Part shown: positions 46,609 to 59,701 of the stretch, one piece after another | How the letters are laid out: each line of letters starts with the position of its first letter | Numbering within the stretch: the first letter of the stretch is position 1 | From: Phenylobacterium haematophilum | GTDB lineage: Bacteria > Pseudomonadota > Alphaproteobacteria > Caulobacterales > Caulobacteraceae | Reading direction: 5' to 3' | DNA: 64,000 nucleotides | NCBI RefSeq assembly: GCF_014196295.1 | Contig: NZ_JACIDK010000001.1 | Location: forward strand, 414,785-478,784 | Made by a program: the position numbers and the translations under genes | Notes under the pieces: model-generated | What the model saw: only the letters and a program-made list of their open reading frames with translations | What the model was told of the DNA's origin: nothing | The model's database searches: none

Positions 46609-47739
46609 GTGACCGCTACGCTTGATAGGATTGCGGATCCCCGGCCCCGGAAAGCCCCGGTCGCGCCCTCGGCGGATTCGCCGTGCTATGGCGCGCTCGA
46701 TCTGGGTACGAACAATTGCCGCCTGCTAATCGCAACCCCTATGGGGCGAGGATTTCGCGTCGTAGAGGCCTATTCGCGGATCGTGCGGCTCGGTGAGGGG
46801 CTGTCGCAGACCGGGCGACTATCTGACGCAGCCATGGAGCGCGCGCTCGCCGCGCTCAAGGTCAGCGCCGAGAAGGTGCGCCGCCGCAAGGTGATCAAGC
46901 TCAAGGCGATCGCCACCCAGGCCTGCCGCGCCGCGGAGAACGGCCCGGAATTCGTGGAGCGTGTCGCGGCTGAGACGGGGCTGAACCTTCAGATCATCAC
47001 GCCGCGCGAAGAGGCGCACCTGTCGGTGGCCGGCTGCCTGAACCTGCTCGACCGCCAGGCGCAGGCCGCCCTGGTGGTCGATGTTGGCGGCGGTTCGACC
47101 GAACTGTCGTGGGTGGACCTGACCGGCGGCGGCCTGGACACTGAGCTTGGGAAATTCTCCGCCGCTCAACTGCCGATCAAGGCGTGGCTTTCGATCCCGA
47201 TCGGCGTTGTCACCTTGGCCGAGCGCTTTCCGGAGGGAGAGCGGGCGACCGAGGGGTGGTACAGGGCGATGGTCGACGCAGTGAAGGCCGAACTGGCCGA
47301 CTTTCGTCACGCCGACGAGCTGCGGCCGGTGTTCAACGCCGGCGCGGCGCATCTGGTAGGCACGTCCGGGGCGATCACCAGCTTGGCGGGCATGCATCTG
47401 GGGCTGCGCCGCTACGACCGCAGCGTCGTCGACGGGATCTGGATGAGCCGCGCCGAGTGCGACGCCGCCGCCCAGATGCTGCTGGAGCTCAGTCCCGCCG
47501 AACGCGCCGGCCAGCCTTGCATCGGACCTGAGCGCGCTGACCTGGTGCTGGCCGGCGCCGCGATCCTTCAGGCGGTCCAGGAGCTCTGGCCCTGCACCCG
47601 CGTGCGTGTCGCCGACCGTGGCCTGCGCGAGGGCATTCTGATGTCGCTGATGTCGGGGGGCGGAAAGCGCAAGCGTCGGCGGCGTCGGCGGCGCGGCCGT
47701 GGATCGGGGACCGGTTCCACTGTAAACGCTTCGGAATGA
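46609..47739 (+). CDS. Ppx/GppA family exopolyphosphatase/pppGpp phosphatase
   Basis: A 376-residue ASKHA-fold phosphatase: GALDLGTNNCRLLIA, FRVVEAYSRIVRLGEGL, ALVVDVGGGSTELSWVDL. It hydrolyses polyphosphate or pppGpp. A very basic C-terminal tail ([14 protein letters not shown]) may bind polyphosphate or nucleic acid. It overlaps rlmE by 4 bases (ATGA). GTG start. Without biochemical data Ppx and GppA cannot be separated. Confidence 0.88.
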   Translation: MTATLDRIADPRPRKAPVAPSADSPCYGALDLGTNNCRLLIATPMGRGFRVVEAYSRIVRLGEGLSQTGRLSDAAMERALAALKVSAEKVRRRKVIKLKAIATQACRAAENGPEFVERVAAETGLNLQIITPREEAHLSVAGCLNLLDRQAQAALVVDVGGGSTELSWVDLTGGGLDTELGKFSAAQLPIKAWLSIPIGVVTLAERFPEGERATEGWYRAMVDAVKAELADFRHADELRPVFNAGAAHLVGTSGAITSLAGMHLGLRRYDRSVVDGIWMSRAECDAAAQMLLELSPAERAGQPCIGPERADLVLAGAAILQAVQELWPCTRVRVADRGLREGILMSLMSGGGKRKRRRRRRRGRGSGTGSTVNASE

Positions 47740-48426
47740 GCGAACCTCCCCGCAAGCGTATGGTCAAACCGCCGTCCGGCGGACTGGAAGAGGGGCGGGG
47801 CAAACCCGCCCGCCTGAAGACGGCCAAGGATCGCACGCCGTCCCAGCAGGCCTGGCTGAACCGCCAGATCAACGACCCATTCTCGGCCAAAGCCCGCGCG
47901 CATGGCTATCGCAGCCGCGCAGCCTACAAGATGACCGAGCTCGATGACCGGCTGAAGCTGTTGAAGCCGGGCGCGCGGGTCATCGACCTCGGCTTGGCGC
48001 CTGGGGGCTGGACGCAGGTGGCGATCGAGCGCGGCGTCACCAACATCGTCGGGGTGGACCTGCTGCCGGTTGATCCGCTGCCGCCGGCGCACATCCTCGA
48101 GATGGACTTCACCGACCCCGAGTGCGGCCCCAAGCTCATCGAACTGCTCGGTGGGCTTCCCGACGTCGTGTTGTCCGACATGGCGCCCAACACGGTGGGG
48201 CACAAGCGCACCGACCACCTGCGGATCATGGGCCTGATCGAGGCGGCGGCGGACTTCGCCATTACCGTCCTGCGGCCAGGCGGCGCGTTTGTCGCCAAGG
48301 CCTTCCAAGGGGGCGAAACGGCGGACGTCATCGCCTTGTTGAAGCGTCACTTCACCGAGGTGAAGAACCTCAAGCCCAAGGCCAGCCGCGCCGACTCTTC
48401 GGAAGTCTATCTGATCGCGACGGGCT

Positions 48427-48437
<11 letters not shown>
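47736..48437 (+). CDS. rlmE: 23S rRNA 2'-O-methyltransferase RlmE (FtsJ/RrmJ)
   Basis: A 233-residue SAM-dependent methyltransferase for U2552 of 23S rRNA. SAM loop VIDLGLAPGGWTQVAIE, catalytic KDKE residues in SRAAYKMTELD, LSDMAPN, FVAKAFQGGE and SSEVYLIATGFKG. A ~35-residue basic N-terminal extension is longer than in E. coli. Translationally coupled to ppx/gppA. The last 11 bases overlap the LysR gene on the opposite strand. Confidence 0.95.
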
Positions 48438-52105
<3,668 letters not shown>

Positions 52106-52106
<1 letters not shown>

Positions 52107-52501
52107 TGATCATGGCCGTCGAACTGAAGCTGCTGGGCGTGGCCGTGATCATCGGCCTCATCCAAATGCTCTGGGCGGCGGCCGCGGCTCGGCGCCAGCA
52201 GGGACTGAAGTGGGCGGCCGGCTCGCGGGACGAGCCTCGGCCGATCGCCGGGGCGGCGGCGCGGCTCGATCGCGCCTTCGCCAACTTCAAGGAGACGTTC
52301 CCGCTGCACGCCGTGGCGGTGATCGTCGCCTATCTGGCGGCCAAGCTCGGCGACCTGACGCTGTGGGGCTCGACGCTCTACGTCGCCGGGCGCGCCCTGC
52401 ATCCGATCGCCTATGTCCTGAACGTCCCGTACCTTCGGACCCTCGTCTGGTCCGTCGGGTTCGCGGGCACCTTGGCGGTCGTGGCCGCCATTTTCCTCTG
52501 A
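52106..52501 (+). CDS. MAPEG-family membrane protein
   Basis: A 131-residue integral membrane protein with four predicted helices and the family pattern RLDRAFANFKETFPLHAVAV, matching MAPEG proteins of bacteria (glutathione S-transferase-like). Its ATG overlaps the guaB stop, so it shares the transcript. A second Met at 52112 is a possible start. Confidence 0.83.
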
Positions 52502-52516
52502 CTGTGAGAACAGCCC

Positions 52517-53806
52517 TTGCGTGACGGCGGACGCCTCTCCGCAGCCATCGAGATTCTCACCGACGTCGAGACGCGCCACCGGCCTGTGAAGCTGGCGCTG
52601 AAGGCGTGGGGCGATGCGTCTCGTTTTGCTGGCTCGAAAGACCGCGCCTGGGTCTCGGGCTTGGTGCTCGACGTCCTGCGTCGCCGCCGTTCGTTGGCCT
52701 GGCGCATGGGCGACGACAGCCCGCGGGCTGCGGTTTTCAGCGCCCTGCACGTGTTGTGGAACTGGCAGGTCGAGCGGATCGCCGAAGCCGCGGCCGACGC
52801 GCCTCACGGACCCGGCGAGCTGAGCGAGGCTGAACGCTCGGCGCTGGTGCAGCCCCGCGATCTAGCTGACGCCCCTCCCTCGATCCGCGGCGACTATCCC
52901 GAGTGGCTGCAGCCCTCGTTCGCCCGCGCCTTCGGCCATGAGGCGGCCCTCGAAGGCGCGATGTTGTCCGAACGAGCGCCCGTGGACCTGCGGGTCAACA
53001 CGCTGAAGACCGACGCCGAACAGGCGCTGAAGGCGCTCGCGCCGCTTAACGCCGCGCCGACCGGCGTGTTGCCCAACGCTTTGCGCATCGCCGCCCCCGA
53101 TCCCAGCCAGCGCAGCCAGTCGCTGGAGGCGGTTCCCGCATTTTCCAAAGGCTGGTTCGAGGTTCAGGACCTAGCCTCGCAGATCGCCGCCGAGTCGGCC
53201 GGGGACATCGCCGGCAAGCAGGTGCTCGACCTCTGCGCCGGGGGCGGGGGTAAGACCCTGGCCCTCGCCGCGGCCATGGCCAACAAGGGCCAGATCTACG
53301 CCTACGACAGTGAGGCGCGGCGGCTGGCCGACACCGTCCGTCGCTCGGAGCGCGCGGGCGTGCGCAATCTCCAGGTTCGCTCGCCGATCTATCCGGATGC
53401 GTTGAAGGGCCTGGACGGCAAGATCGATGTGGTCTTCATCGATGCGCCCTGCACCGGCACCGGCGCCTGGCGGCGCCATCCTGACACCAAGTGGCGCCTG
53501 AAGCCCGCCACCTTGGCCCAGCGAACGGCCGACCAGGACGGCGTGCTCGATCACAGCGTCCAGTTCGTCAAGCCGGGCGGGCGGATCGTCTATGTCACCT
53601 GCTCGGTGCTGCCCGAGGAGGACGAGGACCGCGTCGCGGCCTTCCTTGAACGCTGGATGGACTTCCGCGTGATCCCGGCCACCCAGAACCCGCACCTCGT
53701 TTCCCACCTTACGGCGGAGGGTTACCTCCGCCTCTCGCCCCGCAGCTCGGCCACCGACGGCTTCTTCGTCGCCGTGCTTGAGCGCGCTAAATGGACACCG
53801 CAATGA
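52517..53806 (+). CDS. RsmB/NOP-family rRNA cytosine methyltransferase
   Basis: A 429-residue SAM-dependent m5C methyltransferase: N-terminal helical NusB-like part, then [46 protein letters not shown] and [12 protein letters not shown], with the two catalytic cysteines (PCTG and TCS). RNA target is probably 16S rRNA. The start TTG 52517 is the most upstream in frame. Overlaps guaA as ATGA. Confidence 0.9.
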   Translation: MRDGGRLSAAIEILTDVETRHRPVKLALKAWGDASRFAGSKDRAWVSGLVLDVLRRRRSLAWRMGDDSPRAAVFSALHVLWNWQVERIAEAAADAPHGPGELSEAERSALVQPRDLADAPPSIRGDYPEWLQPSFARAFGHEAALEGAMLSERAPVDLRVNTLKTDAEQALKALAPLNAAPTGVLPNALRIAAPDPSQRSQSLEAVPAFSKGWFEVQDLASQIAAESAGDIAGKQVLDLCAGGGGKTLALAAAMANKGQIYAYDSEARRLADTVRRSERAGVRNLQVRSPIYPDALKGLDGKIDVVFIDAPCTGTGAWRRHPDTKWRLKPATLAQRTADQDGVLDHSVQFVKPGGRIVYVTCSVLPEEDEDRVAAFLERWMDFRVIPATQNPHLVSHLTAEGYLRLSPRSSATDGFFVAVLERAKWTPQ

Positions 53807-55362
53807 CCCAGCCCGCCCACGAGAAAGTCCTCATCGTCGATTTCGGCAGCCAGGTGACCCAGCTCATCGCCCGCCGGGTGCGCGAGAGCGGCGTCTATTG
53901 CGAGATCCATCCCTTCGACAAGATCGACGATGTGCTCGGTGGCTTCTCGCCCAAGGCGGTGATCCTGTCGGGCGGCCCGGCCAGCGTGCATGAGAACGAG
54001 AGCCCGGCGGTGACCAAGAAGGTCTTCGAACTGGGCGTGCCGGTTTTGGGTATCTGCTACGGCGAGCAGACCATGTGCGCCGAGCTGGGCGGCCGGGTCG
54101 AGCCGGGCACGACCCGCGAGTTCGGCCGCGCCGAGATCGAGATCGTCAAGGAAAGCCCGCTGCTCGACGGCCTGGGCGGGATCGGCCATCGCGAGGTGGT
54201 CTGGATGAGCCACGGCGACAAGGTCACGGCTCTGCCGATGGGCTTCGAAGCGGTGGCGGTCTCTGAGGGCTCGCCCTTCGCGGTGATCGCCGACGAGGGG
54301 CGCCGCTACTACGGCATTCAGTTCCACCCCGAAGTTGCGCACACCCCGCGCGGGGCGCTGATGCTGCGAAACTTCACCCACAAGATCGCGGGTCTGAAGG
54401 GCGACTGGACCATGGCGGCGTTCCGTCAGGAGATGGTCCAGAAGATCCGCGACCAGGTGGGCGAAGGCCGGGTGATCTGCGGCCTGTCAGGCGGCGTCGA
54501 CAGTTCGGTCGCCGCGGTGCTGATCCACGAGGCGATCGGCGACCAGCTGACTTGCGTGTTCGTCGACACGGGCCTGCTGCGCAAGGACGAGGCCACGCAG
54601 GTCGTGACCATGTTCCGCGATCACTACAACATTCCGCTCGTACACGTTGACGCCGGTGATCTTTTCCTCGGCGAGCTGGCCGGCGTTTCCGACCCGGAGA
54701 CCAAGCGCAAGACCATCGGCAAGCTGTTCATCGACGTCTTCGACAAGGAAGCGGCCAAGATCGACGGGGCCAACTTCCTCGCCCAGGGCACGCTCTATCC
54801 AGACGTCATCGAGAGTGTCTCGGCCCGCGGCGGCCCGTCGGCGGTGATCAAGAGCCACCACAATGTCGGCGGTCTGCCGGACTATATGAAGCTGAAGCTC
54901 GTCGAGCCGCTGCGCGAACTGTTCAAGGACGAAGTGCGGGTGCTGGGCGTCGAGCTCGGTCTGCCGCCGCAGTTCGTGGGCCGCCATCCGTTCCCCGGCC
55001 CGGGTCTGGCGATCCGCATTCCGGGCGAGATCACCCGCGAAAAGGTCGCCGTCCTGCAGCAGGCCGACGCCATCTATCTTGAGGAAATCCGCAAGGCCGG
55101 GCTCTACGACAGCATCTGGCAGGCGTTCGCCGTATTGCTGCCGGTTAAGACGGTAGGGGTGATGGGCGATGCGCGCACCTACGAGGACGTTCTGGCGCTG
55201 CGGGCGGTCACCTCTACGGACGGCATGACGGCGGACTTCTTTGAATTTCCTTGGGAAGTTCTCGGCCGCTGCGCCACGCGGATCATCAACGAGGTGCGCG
55301 GGGTGAACCGCGTGGTCTACGACGTGACGTCGAAGCCGCCGGGCACGATCGAGTGGGAATGA
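53803..55362 (+). CDS. guaA: GMP synthase (glutamine-hydrolysing)
   Basis: A 519-residue GuaA: glutamine amidotransferase part (Cys in [11 protein letters not shown], His-Glu in FHPEVAHT), ATP pyrophosphatase P-loop [12 protein letters not shown], and the dimerisation end [15 protein letters not shown]. Converts XMP to GMP. The ATG at 53803 overlaps the methyltransferase stop; an in-frame ATG at 53791 is possible. Its 3' end is the edge of the integrated island, as expected for a guaA-targeting integrase. Confidence 0.97.
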   Translation: MTQPAHEKVLIVDFGSQVTQLIARRVRESGVYCEIHPFDKIDDVLGGFSPKAVILSGGPASVHENESPAVTKKVFELGVPVLGICYGEQTMCAELGGRVEPGTTREFGRAEIEIVKESPLLDGLGGIGHREVVWMSHGDKVTALPMGFEAVAVSEGSPFAVIADEGRRYYGIQFHPEVAHTPRGALMLRNFTHKIAGLKGDWTMAAFRQEMVQKIRDQVGEGRVICGLSGGVDSSVAAVLIHEAIGDQLTCVFVDTGLLRKDEATQVVTMFRDHYNIPLVHVDAGDLFLGELAGVSDPETKRKTIGKLFIDVFDKEAAKIDGANFLAQGTLYPDVIESVSARGGPSAVIKSHHNVGGLPDYMKLKLVEPLRELFKDEVRVLGVELGLPPQFVGRHPFPGPGLAIRIPGEITREKVAVLQQADAIYLEEIRKAGLYDSIWQAFAVLLPVKTVGVMGDARTYEDVLALRAVTSTDGMTADFFEFPWEVLGRCATRIINEVRGVNRVVYDVTSKPPGTIEWE

Positions 55363-55477
55363 TTTTTGCCCATCCGGGCGTATCCAAAAATACGCTATGA
55401 TGCGACATAAGTGACTGAAATATATAAATAAATATCTCAGAATCTTTCGGCGTCTATCGCTGGGTTAGCCTCCGGAA

Positions 55478-55501
55478 TGACGGTATGGCTGACGGTATGG
55501 C
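55478..55501. repeat. Tandem TGACGGTATGGC x2
   Basis: Two exact, adjacent 12-base copies. They are the first of a set of TGACGGTAT words upstream of the integrase (see also 55528-55563 and 55627-55636). Confidence 0.75.
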
Positions 55502-55527
55502 GCATCTTGTCTCATCCGAAAATCGCA

Positions 55528-55563
55528 TATACCGTCAGGGCTAAGAGAGCTTCTGACGGTATA
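55528..55563. repeat. Inverted TGACGGTATA pair
   Basis: TATACCGTCA (55528-55537) and TGACGGTATA (55554-55563) form a perfect 10-base inverted repeat around a 16-base spacer. It has the form of a dimeric regulator or recombinase arm site. Confidence 0.7.
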
Positions 55564-55626
55564 TTTGTTGACGTAAATCTCTGTAAACACAGGGAAAATA
55601 TCAGATCGGAAGGGCCGTTTTTGGCC

Positions 55627-55638
55627 TGACGGTATAAT
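55627..55638 (+). promoter_or_regulatory. TGACGGTATA copy overlapping a -10-like TATAAT
   Basis: The fifth copy (55627-55636) runs into TATAAT at 55633-55638, 43 bases before the integrase ATG. A protein bound here would compete with RNA polymerase, suggesting autoregulation. No good -35 hexamer is seen 17 bases upstream. The whole 312-base gap (55363-55680) carries no gene. Confidence 0.5.
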
Positions 55639-55680
55639 TGGGCGCTCTCCGGCATATTTTGACCAATCTGGAGGGTGTGG

Positions 55681-56937
55681 ATGTTGACCGACGCCGCCAT
55701 TAAGGCCCTGAAACCGAAAGAGAAATTATACAAGATCGTGGACCGTGACGGTATGTATGTCGTGGTCCAGCCCTCGGGTGCGATCGTCTTCCGCCTGGAC
55801 TACCGACTAAACGGCCGCCGGGAGACGTTGACGCTGGGGCGCTACGGTCCCGCTGGCCTCTCCTTGGCTCGGGCGCGTGAGAAGGTGGTCGATGCTCGAC
55901 GCGCCATTTCGGAGGGCCGCTCGCCGGCGCAGGAAAAGCAGCGCGAGAAGCGTCGCCTCCAAGAGGCGAAGAGCTTTGGCCAGTTCGGTGAGCGCTGGCT
56001 TCAGGAAGCGCGAATGGCGGACAGCACGCGCGCCATGCGTCGATCAATCTTCGAGCGCGACATTCTTCCGGCGTTTCGCAACCGGCTGCTGCCGGAGATC
56101 CTGCCGGAGGATCTGCGCGCGCTGTGCGCGAAGGTGAAGGAACGTGGCGCACCGGCAACGGCGGTCCACGTCAGAGACATCGTGAAACTGGTCTTCGCTT
56201 TCGCCATCTTGCATGGCGAGAAGGTCGCCAACCCGGCCGACGAAGTTGGCCCGGCGTCGATCGCGACCTTCGTACCGAAGGACCGATCCCTGTCTCCGGC
56301 GGAGATACGCATCATGCTCGGCCAGATCGAGCATGTGGCGACGTTGCCGACGATCCGGCTCGGGATAAAGCTGATCCTGCTGTCGATGGTACGAAAGAGC
56401 GAATTGCAGGACGCGGTTTGGGATGAGGTCGATTTCGAGAACGCCGTCTGGTCGATTCCCAAGGAGCGGATGAAGCGCTCGAAAGCGCACAACGTCTATC
56501 TGTCTCAGCAGATGCTCGACATCTTCATCGCTCTCAAGACCTGCGCCGGCAATTCCAAATACGTCCTGCCGTCGCGCTATGACGCCGACGCGCCCATGTC
56601 GCGGGCGACGTTCAACCGGATCACGACGGCGGTGGTGGAGCGAGCCAAGAAGGAAGGGCTGCCGCTGGAGTCCTTTACGGTTCACGATCTCCGGCGCACC
56701 GGCTCGACCCTGTTGAACGAGTTGGGCTTCAACAGCGACTGGATCGAGAAGTGTCTGGCGCATGAGGACGGGCGATCCTCACGGGGCATCTACAACAAGG
56801 CGGAATACGAGCATCAGCGCCGGCATATGATGCAGGAATGGTCCAACCTGGTCGACGCCTGGGTCGCCGGCCAAAAATACACGCCGACCCTCTATCCGCC
56901 GACGATGGACCTGCTTACGCCCGAGCCGGATGTTTGA
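55681..56937 (+). CDS. P4-type tyrosine integrase
   Basis: A 418-residue integrase with the N-terminal DUF4102 domain (MLTDAAIKALKPKEKLYKIV, GRYGPAGLSLARAREKV), a SAM-like core-binding domain (about 100-190) and the catalytic domain: Arg in LLSMVRKSEL, HxxR in FTVHDLRRTGST, His in KCLAHEDGR and a Tyr near IYNKAEY. The start ATG 55681 has GGAGGG 6 bases upstream, better than the GTG at 55675. It lies right beside guaA, so it probably catalyses integration at the guaA 3' end. Confidence 0.93.
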   Translation: MLTDAAIKALKPKEKLYKIVDRDGMYVVVQPSGAIVFRLDYRLNGRRETLTLGRYGPAGLSLARAREKVVDARRAISEGRSPAQEKQREKRRLQEAKSFGQFGERWLQEARMADSTRAMRRSIFERDILPAFRNRLLPEILPEDLRALCAKVKERGAPATAVHVRDIVKLVFAFAILHGEKVANPADEVGPASIATFVPKDRSLSPAEIRIMLGQIEHVATLPTIRLGIKLILLSMVRKSELQDAVWDEVDFENAVWSIPKERMKRSKAHNVYLSQQMLDIFIALKTCAGNSKYVLPSRYDADAPMSRATFNRITTAVVERAKKEGLPLESFTVHDLRRTGSTLLNELGFNSDWIEKCLAHEDGRSSRGIYNKAEYEHQRRHMMQEWSNLVDAWVAGQKYTPTLYPPTMDLLTPEPDV

Positions 56938-57175
56938 TGGGGCGGGTCTTGCGGAGCTGGACGTCCGGAATGGGCGCACGCTTCACCGCCTTGGCGCGTG
57001 AAGCTCGGCGCCGTTCTTCCAACCAGGCCTCGACCTCGGACAGATCCCAGACCACGCAGCGGGACGTGAGATAGAAGCGCTGGGGAAATTCGCCGCGCTG
57101 TTCCATGTCATAGATCGTGGTGTCGGCGAGAGGGACCATTTCCCGGAGTTGATGCCGCCGGATGGTGCGCTTCAT
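56915..57175 (-). CDS. AlpA-like DNA-binding regulator
   Basis: An 86-residue protein matching the AlpA/excisionase-type fold: KRTIRRHQLREMVPLADTTI then YDMEQRGEFPQRFYLTSR and VVWDLSEVEAWLEERR. AlpA proteins activate integrase or act as excisionase in P4-like elements. The start is uncertain: the ATG at 57175 is used, while an upstream GTG in the same frame is possible. Its end overlaps the convergent integrase gene by 23 bases. Confidence 0.75.
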   Translation of the reverse strand: MKRTIRRHQLREMVPLADTTIYDMEQRGEFPQRFYLTSRCVVWDLSEVEAWLEERRRASRAKAVKRAPIPDVQLRKTRPIKHPARA

Positions 57176-57384
57176 AACGGGTTCGACTTGCTGCCTCACT
57201 TCAACTTCCTTCAACCGCCTATCCAAGAGGATAGAAGGCGATAGATGATGCTGAAGGAAGCTCGAATATACGGGCGTAGCAGTGCGTCGTATCGTGGCGT
57301 GCAAATCGGACAAGCCCGAAGAGCACCGCGACCGCATCTCATCCCCGGCAATCATGCAGCGACTGTCCCTGAATGCGGCTCCTG
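57176..57384. other. Intergenic segment in the island
   Basis: Between the AlpA-like and the two-HTH regulator genes. I see no convincing gene; the 62-codon plus-strand frame at 57245-57433 lacks a ribosome-binding site and family resemblance. Promoters for the AlpA-like gene must lie here. Confidence 0.4.
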
Positions 57385-58014
57385 CTATCCTGGCGTCCTA
57401 CGATACCGTCCTTTCCGCCGCGATCCGACATAGCTGATGAGGTTTGCTGCTTTGAGGATGGCGATGTCTCGGCGCGCGGTTTTCAGGCTCACCGTCCAAG
57501 CCGCCGCGATCTCGTTGGCGCCGCACCGGCCATTCGCGACTCGGTCCAGAAACCAGCGTTGTCGCTCGTTGAGTTCCGCCCGATCAGGGACATTTATAGG
57601 GTCGCGTTCAGGGACACGTTCAGGGTCATTATTTTGCGCACCTGTTGCCGGCTTTCCGCCGGCGGCTTCGCCGGCGACATAGGCTTCCCGGGCTCTCGCG
57701 AGCGAAAAGCGATCGATCGGATCGGTCAGCGGTGTTGCCGCAGGCCCTTCGATCAGGCCGAGAACGAAGGCCCTGATGACCTGCGACGAAACCACGAGAC
57801 GAAGGAAATATACCGTATCCGGCCCGTGTTGCCCTGAGAGCCAATGCTTGACGGTTCTCTCACTCGCCTCAGTCTGGCGCATGAGCTGCTTGATCGCCCG
57901 ATGGCTGTCGCCATGCTCCTTGCGCAGCAGCTCCGCGATGGTCTGCGCGTAGATTTCTCGCCCTCCGAGGACACCTGTCCATAGGGGTAATTTCCTGCCC
58001 TTTTTCGGCAACAT
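57385..58014 (-). CDS. Two-HTH DNA-binding regulator
   Basis: A 209-residue protein with an N-terminal HTH-like helical domain (YAQTIAELLRKEHGDSHRAI, TEASERTVKHWLSGQ; residues about 20-60) and a C-terminal winged helix (NERQRWFLDRVANGRCGANE, AAWTVSLKTARRDIAILKAA; about 148-200), linked by an Ala/Pro-rich stretch. It diverges from the serine recombinase gene with a 115-base gap, so it is the prime candidate repressor of the recombinase-ParB cassette. No family name is certain. Confidence 0.7.
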   Translation of the reverse strand: MLPKKGRKLPLWTGVLGGREIYAQTIAELLRKEHGDSHRAIKQLMRQTEASERTVKHWLSGQHGPDTVYFLRLVVSSQVIRAFVLGLIEGPAATPLTDPIDRFSLARAREAYVAGEAAGGKPATGAQNNDPERVPERDPINVPDRAELNERQRWFLDRVANGRCGANEIAAAWTVSLKTARRDIAILKAANLISYVGSRRKGRYRRTPG

Positions 58015-58129
58015 CTTCCGTTTTCTCCGCAGTTACACTGGTTTCAGTGCGGAGTGACGGCTGAGGTCCGTCATGCGCTGCGGCGGTAGGTCGCCCGGAC
58101 CGCCGCAGTCGATTTCAGGAGGGCGTGAT

Positions 58130-59701
58130 GTGACGAGCCGGAGACTTCACGACGACGATCGGTCCGGGCAGCCTGAACGTCCTCTTCGGGCTGCCGAATA
58201 CGTCCGCATGTCGACGGACCATCAAAAATATTCGACCGAAAACCAATCCGACGCGATCAAGCAATATGCCGAAGCTCGTGGGATAGAGATCGTCCGGACC
58301 TATGCGGACGCGGGAAAGAGCGGCCTGAAGATTGAGGGGCGCGATGCGCTCAGGCAGCTCATCGAGGACGTGCAGTCCGGGAGCACTGATTTCACATTGG
58401 TGCTCGTCTATGACGTCAGCCGTTGGGGCCGCTTTCAGGATGCCGACGAGAGCGCCTATTACGAATATATCTGCCGACGCGCCGGCATCGCCGTGGAGTA
58501 TTGCGCCGAGCAATTCGACAACGATGGCAGCCCGATCTCCACCATCGTCAAAGGCGTCAAGCGCGCGATGGCCGGCGAATACAGCCGTGAACTCTCAACC
58601 AAGGTGTTCGCGGGTCAGGGCCGGCTGATCGAGAAGGGCTATCGTCAGGGTGGGCCGGCAGGATTCGGCCTGCGACGGACCCTGATCGACGAGCATGGCG
58701 CCACCAAGGGCCTCCTCGAACGGGGTGAGCAAAAAAGCATCCAGACCGATCGGGTGATCCTAACGCTTGGCCCGGCGGAAGAAGTCGATCTGGTGCGCGG
58801 CATCTACCGCGCCTTCGTCCATCAGGGATACAGCGAGCGGGAAATTGCGGCTGATCTCAATGAACGGGGCATTCCGACCGATCTCGGACGCCCTTGGACC
58901 AGGGGGACCGTCCACCAGATTCTGATCAATGAGAAATACGTCGGCGACAACGTATGGAATCGCCGGTCCTTCAAGCTGAAGAAAAAGCGCGTCCAGAACG
59001 ATCCGGAGATGTGGATCAGGGCGCAGGATGCTTTCGCGGCCGTCGTCGAGCGCGAACTGTTCGAGGCGGCAAGGACCATCATCGGTGCGCGCTCCTTTCG
59101 TTTGAGCGACGAGGAGATGCTGCAATCTCTGAGGAAGCTGTACCAACAAAGGGGTTTGCTATCCGGCATTGTCATCGACGAATGCGATGGGATGCCGTCC
59201 AGCAGCGCCTACAGCTCACGCTTTGGCAGCCTACTTCGCGCCTACAGCCTCGTGGGTTTCACGCCGGATCGCGATTACCGCTACGTCGAAATCAACCGAG
59301 AGTTGCGTAAGCTCCATCCCGGCATTCTCCGTGAGGTGCTCGACGGATTGCAGGCTACGGGCAGCGCTGCCTGGCAGGATCTTGAGACAGACCGGGTGAT
59401 CGTCAACGGCGAGTTCAGCCTTTCCGTGGTGGTGGCCCGGTGCATCGAGACGCCGACCGGGCTTTTGCGCTGGCAGTTGCGCTTCGATACCTCGCTCGCG
59501 CCTGACATCACCATCGTCGTGCGGATGGACAGCGCCAATCGCGCGCCGCTCGACTACTACCTGTTCCCGCGCATCGACATGCTCTCCGAAAAGCTGCGGC
59601 TGGGAGAGGACAATGCGCTCGGGCTCGATGCCTACCGCTTCGACGGCCTCGACCTTCTCTACGACATCGCTACGCCCATTCCTCTTGCGGAGGCTGCTTG
59701 A
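58130..59701 (+). CDS. Large serine recombinase/resolvase-type protein
   Basis: A 523-residue serine recombinase: catalytic Ser28 in AAEYVRMSTDHQKYSTENQ, then YDVSRWGRFQDADESAYYEY and GEYSRELSTKVFAGQ (resolvase domain, about 20-160), a recombinase domain (about 190-290, GYSEREIAADLNERGIPTDL) and a C-terminal segment without the usual zinc ribbon. The start GTG 58130 has AGGAGG 7 bases upstream; an overlapping ATG is out of frame. TGATG overlap with the first ParB gene. Probably catalyses site-specific DNA rearrangement or integration of its own module. Confidence 0.9.
   Translation: MTSRRLHDDDRSGQPERPLRAAEYVRMSTDHQKYSTENQSDAIKQYAEARGIEIVRTYADAGKSGLKIEGRDALRQLIEDVQSGSTDFTLVLVYDVSRWGRFQDADESAYYEYICRRAGIAVEYCAEQFDNDGSPISTIVKGVKRAMAGEYSRELSTKVFAGQGRLIEKGYRQGGPAGFGLRRTLIDEHGATKGLLERGEQKSIQTDRVILTLGPAEEVDLVRGIYRAFVHQGYSEREIAADLNERGIPTDLGRPWTRGTVHQILINEKYVGDNVWNRRSFKLKKKRVQNDPEMWIRAQDAFAAVVERELFEAARTIIGARSFRLSDEEMLQSLRKLYQQRGLLSGIVIDECDGMPSSSAYSSRFGSLLRAYSLVGFTPDRDYRYVEINRELRKLHPGILREVLDGLQATGSAAWQDLETDRVIVNGEFSLSVVVARCIETPTGLLRWQLRFDTSLAPDITIVVRMDSANRAPLDYYLFPRIDMLSEKLRLGEDNALGLDAYRFDGLDLLYDIATPIPLAEAA

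Noticed and set aside
57245..57433. 62-codon plus-strand frame in the island
   Set aside because: No ribosome-binding site, no motif, and it overlaps the well-supported regulator gene on the other strand.
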